Part shown: positions 1 to 9,875 of the stretch, one piece after another | Layout: every line of letters starts with the position of its first letter | How positions within the stretch are numbered: position 1 is the first letter of the stretch | From: SURF-28 sp034521465 | GTDB lineage: Bacteria; Bacteroidota; Ignavibacteria; Ignavibacteriales; Melioribacteraceae | NCBI GenBank assembly: GCA_034521465.1 | Contig: JAXHMN010000010.1 | Coordinates: forward strand, 558,001-622,000 | Length of the DNA stretch: 64,000 nt | Direction: 5' to 3' | Made by a program: the position numbers and the translations under genes | Notes under the pieces: generated by a model | What the model saw: the letters and a program-made list of their open reading frames with translations, nothing else | Told to the model about the DNA's origin: nothing | The model's database searches: none

Positions 1-49
1 TGTTTCCCGCTGCTTCTATTACGGTAGGATTTGAAATTTTAACCGGCAT
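1..49 (-). CDS. Partial cupin-like protein, N-terminus only
   Basis: An ATG at 49 on the minus strand follows a GAGG ribosome binding site 5 bases upstream and opens a frame that runs off the window edge (MPVKISNPTVIEAAGN). The start resembles small single-domain cupin proteins of this phylum, but only 16 residues are present, so the family name is a guess from the N-terminal wording. Just upstream (about 148 to 56) another minus frame ends in ITNIVMEKYE with its TGA beside this ribosome binding site. It may be the real tail of the preceding lipoprotein or a short separate gene. Confidence 0.3.
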   Translation of the reverse strand, partial: MPVKISNPTVIEAAGN

Positions 50-119
50 AATTCCTCACTCGTATTTTTCCATAACAATGTTTGTGATTTCGTCATCAAT
101 CAAATGAACACCGATAACT

Positions 120-543
120 TTATTTAAGTAGTGTATCAATAGCAAATGTTAACGACTCGTTTTCATTTTCATATAATATTCTTCCTGAAGATTGAACTTT
201 TCCCTTTTCGCTTATAGCACCGCCTTCAATTTCTCTAATCCTATTACCCTCCCAAGAGTAAATGAACTTTGCTTCCTTTGAGTTTATTTCGGTTACAATC
301 AATTGGCTAGCATACCTTTCACCCCATCTGCCAACCCAATGCCCAGAAAACTCTATTAATGTTTGGGATAAATTATTCGAGGGCTTTATAACTTCATAGT
401 CAAATTTTATCGGTGCTGCATCAACTATTTCTTGCTTATACTGTGCATCTTCTTGTTCGAGGAGTTAACTTCTCTTCTTCGCATCCAAAAAACAAAAACA
501 TAAAATTTAATAGTAATAATGAGGAAAGGAAAAAACTTCTCAA
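120..543 (-). CDS. Small lipoprotein, frameshifted near 460
   Basis: Function not recognised. Reading from TTG 543 (or ATG 501) gives a hydrophobic leader ending LFFGCEEEK, a clear lipobox with Cys followed by acidic residues, so the protein should be an anchored lipoprotein. About 25 codons in, the frame shifts by one near 460, and an open frame of about 115 codons without an ATG continues to 120, containing the Trp-rich stretch GHWVGRWGERYAS. The two pieces make sense only as one gene. It starts four bases after the stop of the CPBP protease gene at 547, so the two are probably co-transcribed. Whether the shift is real or a sequencing indel cannot be told from this sequence alone. Confidence 0.5.
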
Positions 544-546
544 AAT

Positions 547-1452
547 TTATCTCCGCCACATTGGTTTTAAAAATTGGTTCCTTGCATATGCAAGTTTAAC
601 AAAATATAAACTAATACCGAACAATAGAACCATTGAAAGAACCGACATTTCAAGCCCCCATTCACCACCGGTTATCCACTCTGGTCCTTGCACATTAGAA
701 TCAATCAGAGAGGGCATTACATGGCCTGAGTTCTGCATACCAAAAACTCCGGCTTGAAAGAAATTCCAGCTCCAATGGAAACTCATTATAAACCAAAGCC
801 GTCTTGTTATCATATAACCGGCGCCGAAAAATATTGTGAAGGAAAATATTAAAGCAAGCGATGAGTAAATAGAGGCATTCGGGTTACCCGAATGTGCGAA
901 ACCAAACAACACTCCTTGAAAAGCAATTGCTACCCACGAACCAAAAACTTCTTCTGTCAACTTAAATATGATTACCCTGAACAAAAGCTCTTCAATAAAA
1001 CCTACTTTGAGTTGATCAAAAAACATATATACAACATTACCGAATGACTGAAACTCATCAATTCTGTAATAACCCATAAGAGCCAGAATCGATACAATGA
1101 AGGTGACTGATCCAAATCCCAACAACCAACCAGCACTGAGTTCCGGGATTATTTTTTTTAATGATATTTCCCAAGCTTCGCGGTTTTCTATGCTGGTTGT
1201 GTAAACTCTATATACAAGTAAAGTTGCAGCTATCATTAGTACTGTTGTTAGATAAGTAAGATAGAGGGCGATAGATTCATCAAATGCAGATCTTAAACCA
1301 GAATTGATAACACCAAAAATTAGAAATACCGTTGCTACCATCAACAATACAATGAATAATCTTATCAGCGGAAATTGAACAATTTTTTCGAGTCTGCTTT
1401 GGGGATCAGTATTCGGTAGAAGGTCGGTGCTTTTGTTGTAATAAAAATCCAT
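547..1452 (-). CDS. CPBP family intramembrane glutamic endopeptidase
   Basis: A polytopic membrane protein of 301 residues in the CPBP (CAAX protease and bacteriocin-processing, ABI) family. The C-terminal half carries the three hallmark motifs in order: EELLFR (the EExxxR motif, around residue 165), an FAHSGNP segment and the HWSWNFF segment (HxxxN type). These place the catalytic Glu and His inside the membrane. About eight hydrophobic segments are visible. The family cleaves membrane-bound substrates and in bacteria is linked to peptide maturation or immunity; the substrate here is unknown. It starts with ATG 1452, directly after the end of a histidine phosphatase gene, and is followed by a small lipoprotein gene, so the three form one minus-strand unit. 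Confidence 0.85.
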   Translation of the reverse strand: MDFYYNKSTDLLPNTDPQSRLEKIVQFPLIRLFIVLLMVATVFLIFGVINSGLRSAFDESIALYLTYLTTVLMIAATLLVYRVYTTSIENREAWEISLKKIIPELSAGWLLGFGSVTFIVSILALMGYYRIDEFQSFGNVVYMFFDQLKVGFIEELLFRVIIFKLTEEVFGSWVAIAFQGVLFGFAHSGNPNASIYSSLALIFSFTIFFGAGYMITRRLWFIMSFHWSWNFFQAGVFGMQNSGHVMPSLIDSNVQGPEWITGGEWGLEMSVLSMVLLFGISLYFVKLAYARNQFLKPMWRR

Positions 1453-1455
1453 TGA

Positions 1456-2029
1456 TTAGATTTCTCTTTTATCAATCATCGTCCATTTTTCGTCTTCGTA
1501 TTTTCCTCTTCCGCCGCGTGGTAAAAAAGTTCGAAAATACTATCCTTATACTTAAGCTGCTGTCCCATTAGGCATGCTAGAAAAGTAGCATGCGAGACCA
1601 CCAAAATTTTATCATCAACTAAATAGTTTTTTGTAACATGATCGATTCGTTCTTTTACATCATAAAAACTTTCACCATTTGGAAATTTTTTCGTTTTATC
1701 ACCCGAAAGCCAATTGTCTATAATAGAAGTAAAAAGTTTAATGTTTTCTGGTTCATCCTGCGGTTCACCCTCTAAATCGCCCATGTCAACTTCGTGTAAC
1801 GCCTTATCGATTGTGATTGGTAAACCCAAATGGTTTGCAATAATCTCTGCGGTTTGAATTGCTCTTTCGATTGACTTGTGATGACCGATATAATTCCAAG
1901 TTCTGCATAATATGGCAAAAGGGATTCGATGTGTTTTCTGCCCGCTTCAATAATTGACGGATCTAATTTTATACAGGAATAAACTCTTTGCTCATTCGCT
2001 TCACTTTCACCATGGCGCTGGATGTACAT
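1456..2029 (-). CDS. Histidine phosphatase (phosphoglycerate mutase) family protein, frameshifted
   Basis: The N-terminus MYIQRHGESEAN contains the RHG catalytic motif of the histidine phosphatase superfamily, and the later VVSHATFL supplies the second catalytic His. The reading frame changes near 1880 (SVITS then SIERAIQTAEII, both well-formed family sequence) and probably again near 1525 at a run of six A, after which the other frame gives a sensible tail ending WTMIDKREI and a stop at 1456, three bases before the next ATG. The whole would be about 190 residues, the normal size. The substrate is not predictable; members hydrolyse small phosphate esters or sugar phosphates. Both shifts look like sequence indels. 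Confidence 0.7.
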
Positions 2030-2187
2030 AAACTTTCTCTTTTTCTTTTCAAAAATATTTTTCGAAAGTACGATAATAAATCTGGTTGCGCAAATGAAGA
2101 AAGATTGATTAGTTCCGGTACCTCAGTCCTAAATGAATTTCTCGTTATAGTCTATTCCTTACTTTGTAAGGAGCGTTTGAAGTTCTT

Positions 2188-2305
2188 TTAATGTGGCGCC
2201 GAGGCATGCAATTCATTTCTTATTTGTTTATCTGATAAATATGGGTGTCTATTTTTTGTGGAGAATATTATGTGAATGTAAACTTTCAGAGAGTGATTGA
2301 GACAT
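2188..2305 (-). pseudogene. Remnant of IS200-like REP-associated transposase (RAYT/TnpA)
   Basis: From ATG 2305 the sequence begins MSQSL, shifts frame, then reads KVYIHIIFSTKNRHPYLSD followed by KQIRNELHA, the typical first 35 residues of the Y1/TnpA_REP transposases of this phylum. The rest of the enzyme, including the HUH and catalytic Tyr regions, is absent: the frame stops at 2188 after unrelated residues. It is thus a degraded 5-prime stub. It lies right beside a dense cluster of short palindromes (2326-2646), the kind of element these transposases are thought to mobilise. Confidence 0.65.
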
Positions 2306-2325
2306 GATTTTCCTCCCTTAGTATT

Positions 2326-2646
2326 ATTCCCTTTCAGGGAATATCTTTTTTTGTTGCTTGTTTTGCCAAGGGTTTCACCCTCGGTTGATTTATGTTTCCC
2401 CTTCAGGAAACACTTGTGATTCCATTGAAGCATAAACTCAATTCATTTATATATCCTCTTTGGAGAATTCTTGTTGGCATTTTCTTTTATCAAGGGGTTC
2501 TCCCTCCGTTGGTGTATTTTTCTCCTTCGGAGAAAGTTATTACCTAAACTAATTTTCTTAAATTCCCCGAAGGGGAATGATATATCAACCCGAGGCAACG
2601 CCTCGGGGCATAACATATAGCTAAGATCCTAACCCTGAAAGGGTTG
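2326..2646. repeat. Cluster of six REP-like short palindromes
   Basis: Six different imperfect-loop palindromes lie within 320 bases: ATTCCCT-ttc-AGGGAAT (2326-2342), GTTTCC-cctt-GGAAAC near 2394, TTTCTCC-ttc-GGAGAAA near 2519, ATTCCCC-gaa-GGGGAAT near 2562, CCCGAGGC-aac-GCCTCGGG near 2589 and AACCCT-gaa-AGGGTT near 2632. All share a 3-4 base loop (mostly TTC or GAA) and G/C-rich arms, but the arm sequences differ. There is no gene in this stretch. It matches REP/BIME-type repeats and is bordered by a RAYT remnant. Confidence 0.7.
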
Positions 2647-2664
2647 GATATAACTCGAACAAAA

Positions 2665-4884
2665 CTACTCCCCAACTCCTTCCATAATTGTATCGGGGAC
2701 TTCGAGGTTTGTCATTTCATCGGTGACTTCAAACTCGAATTCGGGATATTCATAAATCGGCATGCGTGGTTCCGTCTCACCGATTGAATAGCCGAACAAG
2801 CCTGAGTATTCGGCAACATCTTCGCCAATTTCTTCAAGCTGTTTCAAATATTCACTAATAGATTTGCACTCTATCACAACTATCTCTTCCATCTTTTCAA
2901 GAATCGGGCTGTGAGTTCTCGTTGCATCATGATCGAATGAAAGAATTCTTCTTCCATAACGTGTGATTCCGATAGTTCGATAAGTTAAACTCTTGCCCAC
3001 ACCGGGTAAGATTCAATACATTTCTATCAGTTGCAAGAAACGGAATATTTGCATCACGTTTTACTGCTTTAATATTTTCAACCATTTGTTCGGGATTTTC
3101 CGGAAGCAATTTTATCTCTTCAATATTATCCTGCGGTATTTTACCGATTACCTTTTTTCTTCGCAGCTTTCCTGAACCGCTCGTGAGTTAGGTGCGAAGT
3201 TGTAATAATTTTCCATATATCCTTTAACCGAAAAAGTATAATAAGGAAGAACACCAACTTCATTAAGCACTTGACGTAACTTTAAATTATGTCCGCGTCG
3301 CGAAGCAGCCGCAGTAAATACATGTTGATTTGTAACCATCCATCCCGATTCAATAAACTTTTGAATTGCAGATTCAGCTTCGGGTGTTACTTCCATCGGT
3401 GCTTCAAAATGTGTTTGAATTACAAATTGCTTAACTCCAATTTCACTTGCTTTGTCTTTGAATCCTTTAAAATAGCCGCCAGATTATCCGTTACACGCAT
3501 CGGTAAATAAACAGGCAACCGTGTTCCTAATCTTACTCTAACTAGTTCTGCAAATTTTTCGTTATCGGGACGAGCTTCGTTCGCTTGCTTTTTCCGCCTA
3601 GCCATTTCGTAAGTTGCATCCAATATTTGCTTTAACGATTTATCACCGCTCATCAATGCATCGCCGCCTGTTATTAATATATCGCGAAGCTGCGAATCTT
3701 CTTCAAAATATTTCATCAGTCGTTCAAGTTTTTCCGGCCAGGTTTCTTCCGGTTTTAGTTTGTTGAGATTAAAATTGAGATACCCGTTTTGGAAATCATA
3801 CATACGTTGACATGATGCACACAAACCGCCGCACGCTCTCCCCATTGTGTCGGGAATTAAAATTGCAACTTCGGGATAACGGCGATGTACATTATGATGC
3901 GAAGGTAAAATCCATCCGGCAACATTCGGTTTGCCCGGTTCAACTTTATCCTCTTTTTCCCATGCGTTTATATAACCGAATTCATCAACAAGCTGCTTGC
4001 TGTAAACAACATAATGACGAATCGCCAAGTCGGCACCGATTGCAAAGTAAGGAACACGCACATGAAGCAGCGATAAATAGTATGGATTAACAAAGAAAGG
4101 AATTCCTTGTTTTTCCGCATCGTATAAAATTTTCATCGTGTCGGGATCGAGTGAGAAGCCGAGCATCTCGTTTAATAAATCTGCACTTCTTACGGCAAAT
4201 CTTAAATGAAAAGTGCTTTCATTCCACCATTCTAAAACTGTGTTGAATTTTTCTTCGCGCGTTTGATTGTTCTCGAATTTATATTTTGAATCGTTAATCT
4301 CACCTTCGTCAATTTTATCGATGATAATATTTATTATCCTATCGCGGTTTTCTTTTCGAAGTTCAACAATGCGTGGATCGAGTCCGGAAGGATATTTTTC
4401 CATCCATTCAAATAATTCTTCTTTTGAAATTTGTCTTCGTTCATCTACCCCGGTTAATTGTCTGAATAGATGCAGCATATCTTCAAAGAAATCTGGCTTT
4501 AGCGCCGCCTGTACCTTTATTAACGCCGAGCCAGATTAGTTTTATCGGATTACTTACCGCAAGCTGTCCGCGCAAGTTTAAGTCGATAAATTTTCTTCCG
4601 GCATTATCGATGTAATCCAGAATTCTAATTGCGGCAATGCTGCTCCATTTTAAGTCCTTAAATGAAGAACCGCTTGCCGGACCTTTTTCATAATACTCAA
4701 GTGCTTTGGGATGATCTCTTAAATAAGTTATTACCCATTCCTTAATGCCGATTAATGCTTCGGTTTCGTTCTTTGCCGCGAACATTATCTCTTCAAGTTT
4801 GGGATTTTCTTTGAGAAGTTTTTTTAACAACCTGTGTGACTTTACCGAAATGGCAATCTTGTCGAGGTCTTCGTGGTATGGCAT
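2665..4884 (-). CDS. KamA family radical SAM protein (lysine 2,3-aminomutase-like), four frameshifts
   Basis: Reconstructed over four frameshifts (near 4481, 3470, 3150 and 3000), this gene encodes about 740 residues. The radical-SAM cluster motif CGGLCASC (CxxxCxxC) follows IPDTMGRA, and a downstream LITGGDALMSG is the usual glycine-rich motif of the aminomutase family, followed by RVRLGTRLPVYLPMRVTD. These identify a KamA-type PLP-dependent radical-SAM enzyme. Classical lysine 2,3-aminomutase is much shorter, so there is a long N-terminal helical extension and an extended C-terminal tail (acidic, ending NLEVPDTIMEGVGE). The substrate (lysine, glutamate or other) cannot be told. Start is ATG 4884 after a GAGGAAATC ribosome binding site. 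All fragments remain well conserved, so the breaks are probably sequence errors. Confidence 0.8.
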
Positions 4885-5064
4885 GATTTCCTCTCTTATT
4901 TGTTTTTAATATTATGGTATCGAGGTATTTTTTAAATATACGAAAAGTTGGAGTGATCTGTGATGAGCTGAAAGTCACTTGGAATCATTCGGAATATTCT
5001 TTAACTGCTTGTTTATCATGAGTTTGAGAATTTTATTTCCAAGAAACACTCTTATCTACATTGA

Positions 5065-6267
5065 CTATTCAAGCAATTTCTTAACCTCACCATGCCCAAC
5101 AAGTCCGGAATAAAGCCTGTAATTATTTTTATGTTTTCTAATTCTACCCGCAATTATAGCCGGACTAATTCTCAACTTGTCGGCAAATTCAAGTATCATT
5201 TCTTTTGAGGGAATTTCATTTTTAATAATCTTTTCCCATTGTGAATTTGGAATTAAGATTTCTTCTGCAAGTTTATCAGCTTCTTTTTCTGCTCTTTCAA
5301 GGTTGTCGTTTATCTCGAGATCATCAAAAAAGAAAAATTCGTTTTTGTTATTATAATGCAGATAAAGATGAGCAAGTTCGTGTGCAAGAGTGAACCAGAA
5401 ATAGTCCAATCTATCATATCGTAAAGTAAGCGCTATTATTGGTGTGCCATCAGCAAGCGGCATCACTGCTCCGTCAAGATGTGTTTTCGGTAAATGAGGA
5501 AGTATTACAAAATGAATCCCGTTTTTAACTAAATACTCACCCGCCAAATCAGGTCCGTTATCAAGATAGCTTAACTTAACAACATCATTTAAAAACTCTT
5601 TGGTTATTTTGCTCTGCTTAAAAGTCACTGCCAACTTTTGTTTTGCTGCTTCATTTTTTACCGCATTTGTCCAGGCTATCATTGCATATTTATCGTCACT
5701 ATTTTTTAGGCGAGAATTTTTTCTATTGAATGAATAGTTGTATGCTGTTTCTTTAATAAAATATTTTCTTAAAACTTCTTCCGGGTTTTGCTTTGCTTCG
5801 GTTAAAGTTCCGTTATAATTGTTAAGCCAACCACGTTTGTAAATTTCTTTAACAGGAAATTTATCGTAATTAATATCATTTGGGTTTTCTAAAAGCTCTT
5901 CATCTTTTTCCTGCAGCAAAACTTCGGCTGGAATGCCGAGTCCTTTGTGCAGTGCGCGTATCATATTGAGCGAAAGAGGACGTTTCTTATTCAATAATTC
6001 CGAAACCTTACTTGCACTTCCTATATACGGTATCAAATCTTTCTGCGTTAAGTTCTGCTGATCCATTCTAAATTTTATTGCTTCAATTGGATCGGGAAGA
6101 TCGATTGGATAATGTTCATCCTCATATTCAGAAATTAAATGAGAAAGCAGTTCAAGTTTATCATAATTATTTGTGCCCAGTTTAGGATCAATATCAATCA
6201 GTCTTTCAACTTCCTCAAGCGCTGCTTCGTATTCTTTTTCGGTCTTTATTAATTTTATTACTTCCAT
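5065..6267 (-). CDS. higA: HigA-type antitoxin fused to ImmA/IrrE metallopeptidase
   Basis: The first 120 residues match HigA antitoxins: the acidic leader EDEHYPIDLPDPIEAIKFRM, then an XRE-type helix-turn-helix (LTQKDLIPYIGSASKVSELL) and LHKGLGIPAEVLL. A linker follows, then an ImmA/IrrE (DUF955) zinc protease domain with HELAHLYLH (HExxH, about residues 295-303) and a downstream EKEADKLAEEILIP segment that supplies the third metal ligand. HigA normally ends soon after the HTH, so this is a 400-residue fusion of antitoxin and protease. The gene overlaps the upstream HigB toxin gene by 10 bases and should be translated with it. The HTH part probably represses the operon and neutralises the toxin; the protease might clear the antitoxin or another repressor on a signal. 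Confidence 0.85.
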   Translation of the reverse strand: MEVIKLIKTEKEYEAALEEVERLIDIDPKLGTNNYDKLELLSHLISEYEDEHYPIDLPDPIEAIKFRMDQQNLTQKDLIPYIGSASKVSELLNKKRPLSLNMIRALHKGLGIPAEVLLQEKDEELLENPNDINYDKFPVKEIYKRGWLNNYNGTLTEAKQNPEEVLRKYFIKETAYNYSFNRKNSRLKNSDDKYAMIAWTNAVKNEAAKQKLAVTFKQSKITKEFLNDVVKLSYLDNGPDLAGEYLVKNGIHFVILPHLPKTHLDGAVMPLADGTPIIALTLRYDRLDYFWFTLAHELAHLYLHYNNKNEFFFFDDLEINDNLERAEKEADKLAEEILIPNSQWEKIIKNEIPSKEMILEFADKLRISPAIIAGRIRKHKNNYRLYSGLVGHGEVKKLLE

Positions 6268-6554
6268 TGTTTCAAATCCAATTTATCATATTCTTTGTGT
6301 GTACCAAACCATTTAATTACTATTTTTTGTGAATTATAAGCTGCTTTTACAACAAGCCTATAGTTACCGCCTTTAATATCAAATACAATTAATTTTCCAC
6401 CGATGATGCTTGCTTTTGCAAATCTCGTTTTAACATCATGAGGATTTTTCCATTCTTCGTTTTCTACTTCGTAATACCAAGAATCAAGATGAGTTTTAGC
6501 ATCCGAGTGTTTCCGACAGTATTCGTCAAGTATTTTTCTGGAGAGAACTTTCAT
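6258..6554 (-). CDS. higB: HigB family toxin (mRNA interferase)
   Basis: This 98-residue protein has the HigB_toxin pattern: MKVLSRKILDEYCRKH at the start, the central GGKLIVFDIKGGNYRLVVKA and the C-terminal WFGTHKEYDKL. The family cuts mRNA on the ribosome with a RelE-like fold; His in GTHKEYD and nearby basic residues are the likely active-site residues. It is the first gene of a toxin-first operon, as in classical higBA, and overlaps the antitoxin gene by 10 bases. The region upstream (6555-6740) is AT-rich with two short palindromes. Confidence 0.85.
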   Translation of the reverse strand: MKVLSRKILDEYCRKHSDAKTHLDSWYYEVENEEWKNPHDVKTRFAKASIIGGKLIVFDIKGGNYRLVVKAAYNSQKIVIKWFGTHKEYDKLDLKQWK

Positions 6555-6597
6555 TAATTATTAAATCACCAATTGGACAATATGACTTCCAGCAAAG

Positions 6598-6637
6598 TTC
6601 CCTAATAGGGAATTAATATATTTTCCCATAAGGGGAA
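6598..6637. repeat. Two short palindromes upstream of higB
   Basis: TTCCCT-aat-AGGGAA (6598-6612) is followed ten bases later by TTCCC-ataa-GGGGAA. Both resemble the REP-like hairpins at 2326-2646 in arm composition and short loop. They could be more members of that family, or the operator of the higBA operon; the sequence does not decide. No convincing gene lies between 6555 and 6738. Confidence 0.4.
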
Positions 6638-6738
6638 TATAATGAGTTTTTTCGTTAAACAAAACCATTATATTGTAACAACCCTTCCTAACCCAACAAT
6701 TATCCGTGCGATACCAAGTAATATTTTCTCTAAAGCAA

Positions 6739-6954
6739 TCAAATTGTATTTTCAATCAATTTTACAATCCCCATAACAATAAAAAACACTCCGCCAATAA
6801 TAATTCGTGTTGTAGTTATAAATCTTGGGAAAGCCGAGCCGTCATGTTTGGCAATCTTTTCATAGCTCTCGGTAATTAACTTATTGAATACGATTAGAAC
6901 AATTCCAAAAAGAATCGGCATGTAAGCATAGAATATTAAAGAGGAATTATTCAT
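6739..6954 (-). CDS. Small two-helix membrane protein
   Basis: A 71-residue protein with two hydrophobic segments: IFYAYMPILFGIVLIVF (about residues 7-23) and TTRIIIGGVFFIVMGIVKL (about 48-66). They are separated by a short charged loop (ITESYEKIAKHDGSAFPRF). The family is not recognised. It starts at ATG 6954 and stands alone between the higBA unit and the divergent GNAT gene. The balanced membrane topology and normal codon use support it as real rather than a chance frame. Confidence 0.5.
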   Translation of the reverse strand: MNNSSLIFYAYMPILFGIVLIVFNKLITESYEKIAKHDGSAFPRFITTTRIIIGGVFFIVMGIVKLIENTI

Positions 6955-7208
6955 TTACAATCAGAAATAATTGATAATCAAAAATCAAAATATTTTATTG
7001 CGAGATTAGAGTCAATATAAAAGAATAAAGTGTTACTGAAATAATAGACTATTTGTATTATTTAATAAAACACAAAATTGCCTTGTTTACTTGTTATATT
7101 TTTACATTTTTGTAGATATAATTAATAACAGGAAAACACATTTCCTTAATGCAAATCCCAATTGGGAAAAATGCTATTATCTATTTAGTAATTTAAGCTG
7201 TGGAATTT

Positions 7209-8338
7209 ATGAGTATATCATTAAAAGAAGTAACCACCGATAAGGAATTAAAGCACTTTGTTGATTTTCAATACAAGTTGTATAAGAACGATAAGTATTG
7301 GGTGCCGCCGTTAAAGAAAGAAGAACTCTTCTTATTACGGAGAGATAAAAATCCTGCGTTCGATTTTTGCGAAACAAAGTATTGGCTTGCTTATAATAAC
7401 GGATAACATTGTCGGAAGAATTGCCGGCATCATTAATCACAAGTTCAATGATAAATTCAACAAAAAAATTATGCGCTTCGGGTGGATTGATTTTATTGAT
7501 GACGAAGAAGTCAGCTCATTACTATTAAACGCTGTTGAAGAGTGGGCAAAAGAAAAAGGAATGAATGAAGTTCACGGTCCACTTGGTTTTACCGATATGG
7601 ATGGCGAAGGAACTCTAATAGAAGGTTTTGATGAAGTCAGCGCGCTTGGTTCAATTTATAATTACGATTACTATCCAAAATTGATTGAAGCAGAGAGGTT
7701 ACTCAAAAGATATTGATTGGGTTGAATATGAAGTAACAATGACCTCCGACCCGGTTCCCGAAAAGATTAGTAGAATTGCCGATATAGCATTAAAGAGAAA
7801 TAAGCTTCATGTGCTGCGAGTTAAAAAAGCAAAGGACCTTCTCCCTTATGCACGCGAGATGTTTTATTTGATCAATGAATCATACCAAGATCTTTACGGT
7901 TTCGTAGAACTTTCCGATAAACAAATTGATATGTATGTAAATCAATATTTCGGATTTATTAAACCGGAGTATGTACCTGTTGTACTGAATGAGAAAAATG
8001 AAATGGTCGCGTTCGGGATTACGATGCCGTCAATGTCAAAAGCGTTTCAAAAAGCTAAAGGAAAATTATTCCCGTTTGGTTTTATGCATATTCTTAAAGC
8101 GATGAAAAATAATCCCGGGTTAGATTTATATTTAACCGCTGTTCGACCAGATATGCAGGACAAAGGCGTGAATGCAATCTTGATGAATGAAACCAACAAG
8201 TTGATTATTAAAAATAATATCCGTGTAGTTGAAACAAATAGAGAACTTGAAGACAATTCAAAAGTTCGGGCACAGTGGAGATTCTTTGAACATCGTCAAC
8301 ATAAAAGAAGACGATGTTATAAAAAGGAATTAACGTAG
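7209..8338 (+). CDS. GNAT-like N-acetyltransferase, two frameshifts
   Basis: Three consecutive frames join into one protein of about 375 residues: MSISLKEVTTDKELKHF at the start, HFVDFQYKLYKNDKYWVPPL typical of this GNAT subfamily, then IVGRIAGIINHKFND, EVHGPLGFTDMDGEG, RGYSKDIDWVEYEV and a C-terminal GLDLYLTAVRPDMQDKGVNA. That last segment has the Q/R-x-x-G-x-A/G acetyl-CoA-binding pattern (QDKGVNA). Shifts lie near 7400 and 7690. The family is common in Bacteroidetes and its acceptor is unknown. ATG 7209 is preferred over GTG 7200 because the homologous start is the MSIS residues; no strong ribosome binding site is visible. Confidence 0.7.
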
Positions 8339-8339
8339 T

Positions 8340-8448
8340 GAGGTTGTCTCAAAAGTAAAATTCAATTAAAAAATCTGTGGAAATCAGTTAAAATCTGTGG
8401 TATCTGTGTTCCAACCCTATCATTATCTTTGCTTTTGAGACAGCCTCC
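8340..8448. repeat. 109-bp MITE-like element with terminal inverted repeats
   Basis: The left end GAGGTTGTCTCAAAAG (8340-8355) is mirrored by CTTTTGAGACAGCCTC (8432-8447), 15 of 16 bases pairing. The interior holds the motif aaaaatctgtggaaatcag followed by aatctgtggtatctgtgttc, which recurs at 27383-27620 and, more loosely, at 24715 and 63690. There is no coding potential. An element of the same length and plan (27432-27540) shows that it is a repeat family. The ends look like IS terminal inverted repeats, so it may be a non-autonomous derivative; no matching transposase is in the window. Confidence 0.75.
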
Positions 8449-8456
8449 TACTTTTT

Positions 8457-9757
8457 TCAAATTTTAGTCTCTGGAGTACCTTTTTCAACCGGGTTATTTG
8501 GATCGTTGCTCCACTCAAACCATCCGCCGTCAAACACAGAAACCTTCGGCCAGCCGAGTAAATAAGCATTCATAAAAGCTTCGCTTCCGCGCCAACCGGT
8601 TCCGCAGTAGAATGCAATGTGCTTATCGGGTGTAATGTTCGCTTCTTTCCAATTTGCAATAATCTCATTGATACTCACGTGTGGTAAAATCCAGATTGCG
8701 ATAATTTTCCATGTGATAAGCATCCGAACCACAGTTCCCGAAAATTGCACCCGGTATTCTGCCGGTTTTTTCGATGTAATTATAACCGCTCACCTCACCT
8801 AAAAACTCGGGCCAGCTTCTTACACTAACCAAGTTCTGCTTTATCTGATGCCAACATTTCTTTGGCTTGCGGAACATCAACAGCTAACTCAGGTCTTCCG
8901 GGAATTTCAATTCCAAAATCACTAACCGGCGTAGGTTCATTTTCTTTTGTCTCTAATTCATATCCGGCATCTAACCATCCTTGCACTGCACCGTTCATAA
9001 TTCTAACATCTTTTACTCCGGCATAAAGCATTATGAATGCGCATCGCATTGCGGCAATTTGTCCCGCACTGCTGCCGGGAAAAGGATCTTCGTTTTTAGG
9101 AAAACCAAATCTGCCGTAAAGTATAACAATCGTATCGTGTGTTATACCTTTTGCTTCCAAAGCTTTTTTAATTTCTTCAGGTGTTCTTCTGTTCCATGTT
9201 TCGGGTGATTCGAGTTCAAGTGTATCCAACGCAACCGCTCCGGGAACATGACCTTTTAAGTAATCGTCATGATTTCTATAATGCGTATGACAAATTACAT
9301 ACTTATCATTGTCATATTCGGGTGGATTACCACCGTCTATTAATTCTTTTACCCAATCGGGATAGACAAGCATTTTATATCTTTCTAAATAATCCATCGG
9401 AAGAGATTCATTGGTAGTCCATTCATCTGCAAAGTGATCGTAAATTTTTATGCGCTTATAATCATTCCGTTTGAATGTTTCTGCAACTGTTTCTGCATCT
9501 TCATTGTTCCTTGCATAGATAATAACTTCTTGCTCGGGCATAATTCCTTTTGATCGAACAATCTCGATCCAGTCCATATACTTTGCCCATTTTACAGGCA
9601 GGCAGCGTGCCCCTTTTATATGACCGCCACGATGTTCACCGCTAAGTTTCCATCCGTTGTATGCATAAACGGGACGAGCATCAATAATGTGTTTGTTTGA
9701 TTTATCTAAATTAATCTTTAATTCTTCGGTAGAGATTCTCTCAAAAGAAGAGTTCAT
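8457..9757 (-). CDS. Three-domain rhodanese sulfurtransferase (YnjE-like), two frameshifts
   Basis: Joined over shifts near 8832 and 8690, the protein is about 433 residues with three rhodanese domains. Domain 1 (HIIDARPVYAYNGW ... VIIYARNNED) and domain 2 (YVICHTHYRNHDDYLKGHVPGA ... IVILYGRFGFPKNEDPFPGS) lack the catalytic Cys at the active-site loop. Domain 3 has HIAFYCGTGWRGSE, an intact CxxxxR loop. This arrangement, with only the last domain active, is that of E. coli YnjE. It should transfer sulfane sulfur from thiosulfate or a similar donor. No signal peptide is seen on the first residues (MNSSFERISTEEL), so it is probably cytoplasmic. Confidence 0.8.
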
Positions 9758-9875
9758 GTTGTTGTCCTTTAATTTTAGAAAAATTATATGGAGATAAAAT
9801 TTTGTTAGTGGATGATTGAGCTAGTGATTAAATGACATTCATTTAGTTTTAAATATACAAAAAAGTTGGAAATGG

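Noticed and set aside
668..680. DnaA-box-like ggttatccact as origin signal
   Set aside because: A single imperfect box inside the CPBP gene; no cluster, no AT-rich unwinding element, no dnaA nearby.
6561..6755. 64-codon minus-strand frame before higB
   Set aside because: It runs through palindromic repeats and has no recognisable domain.
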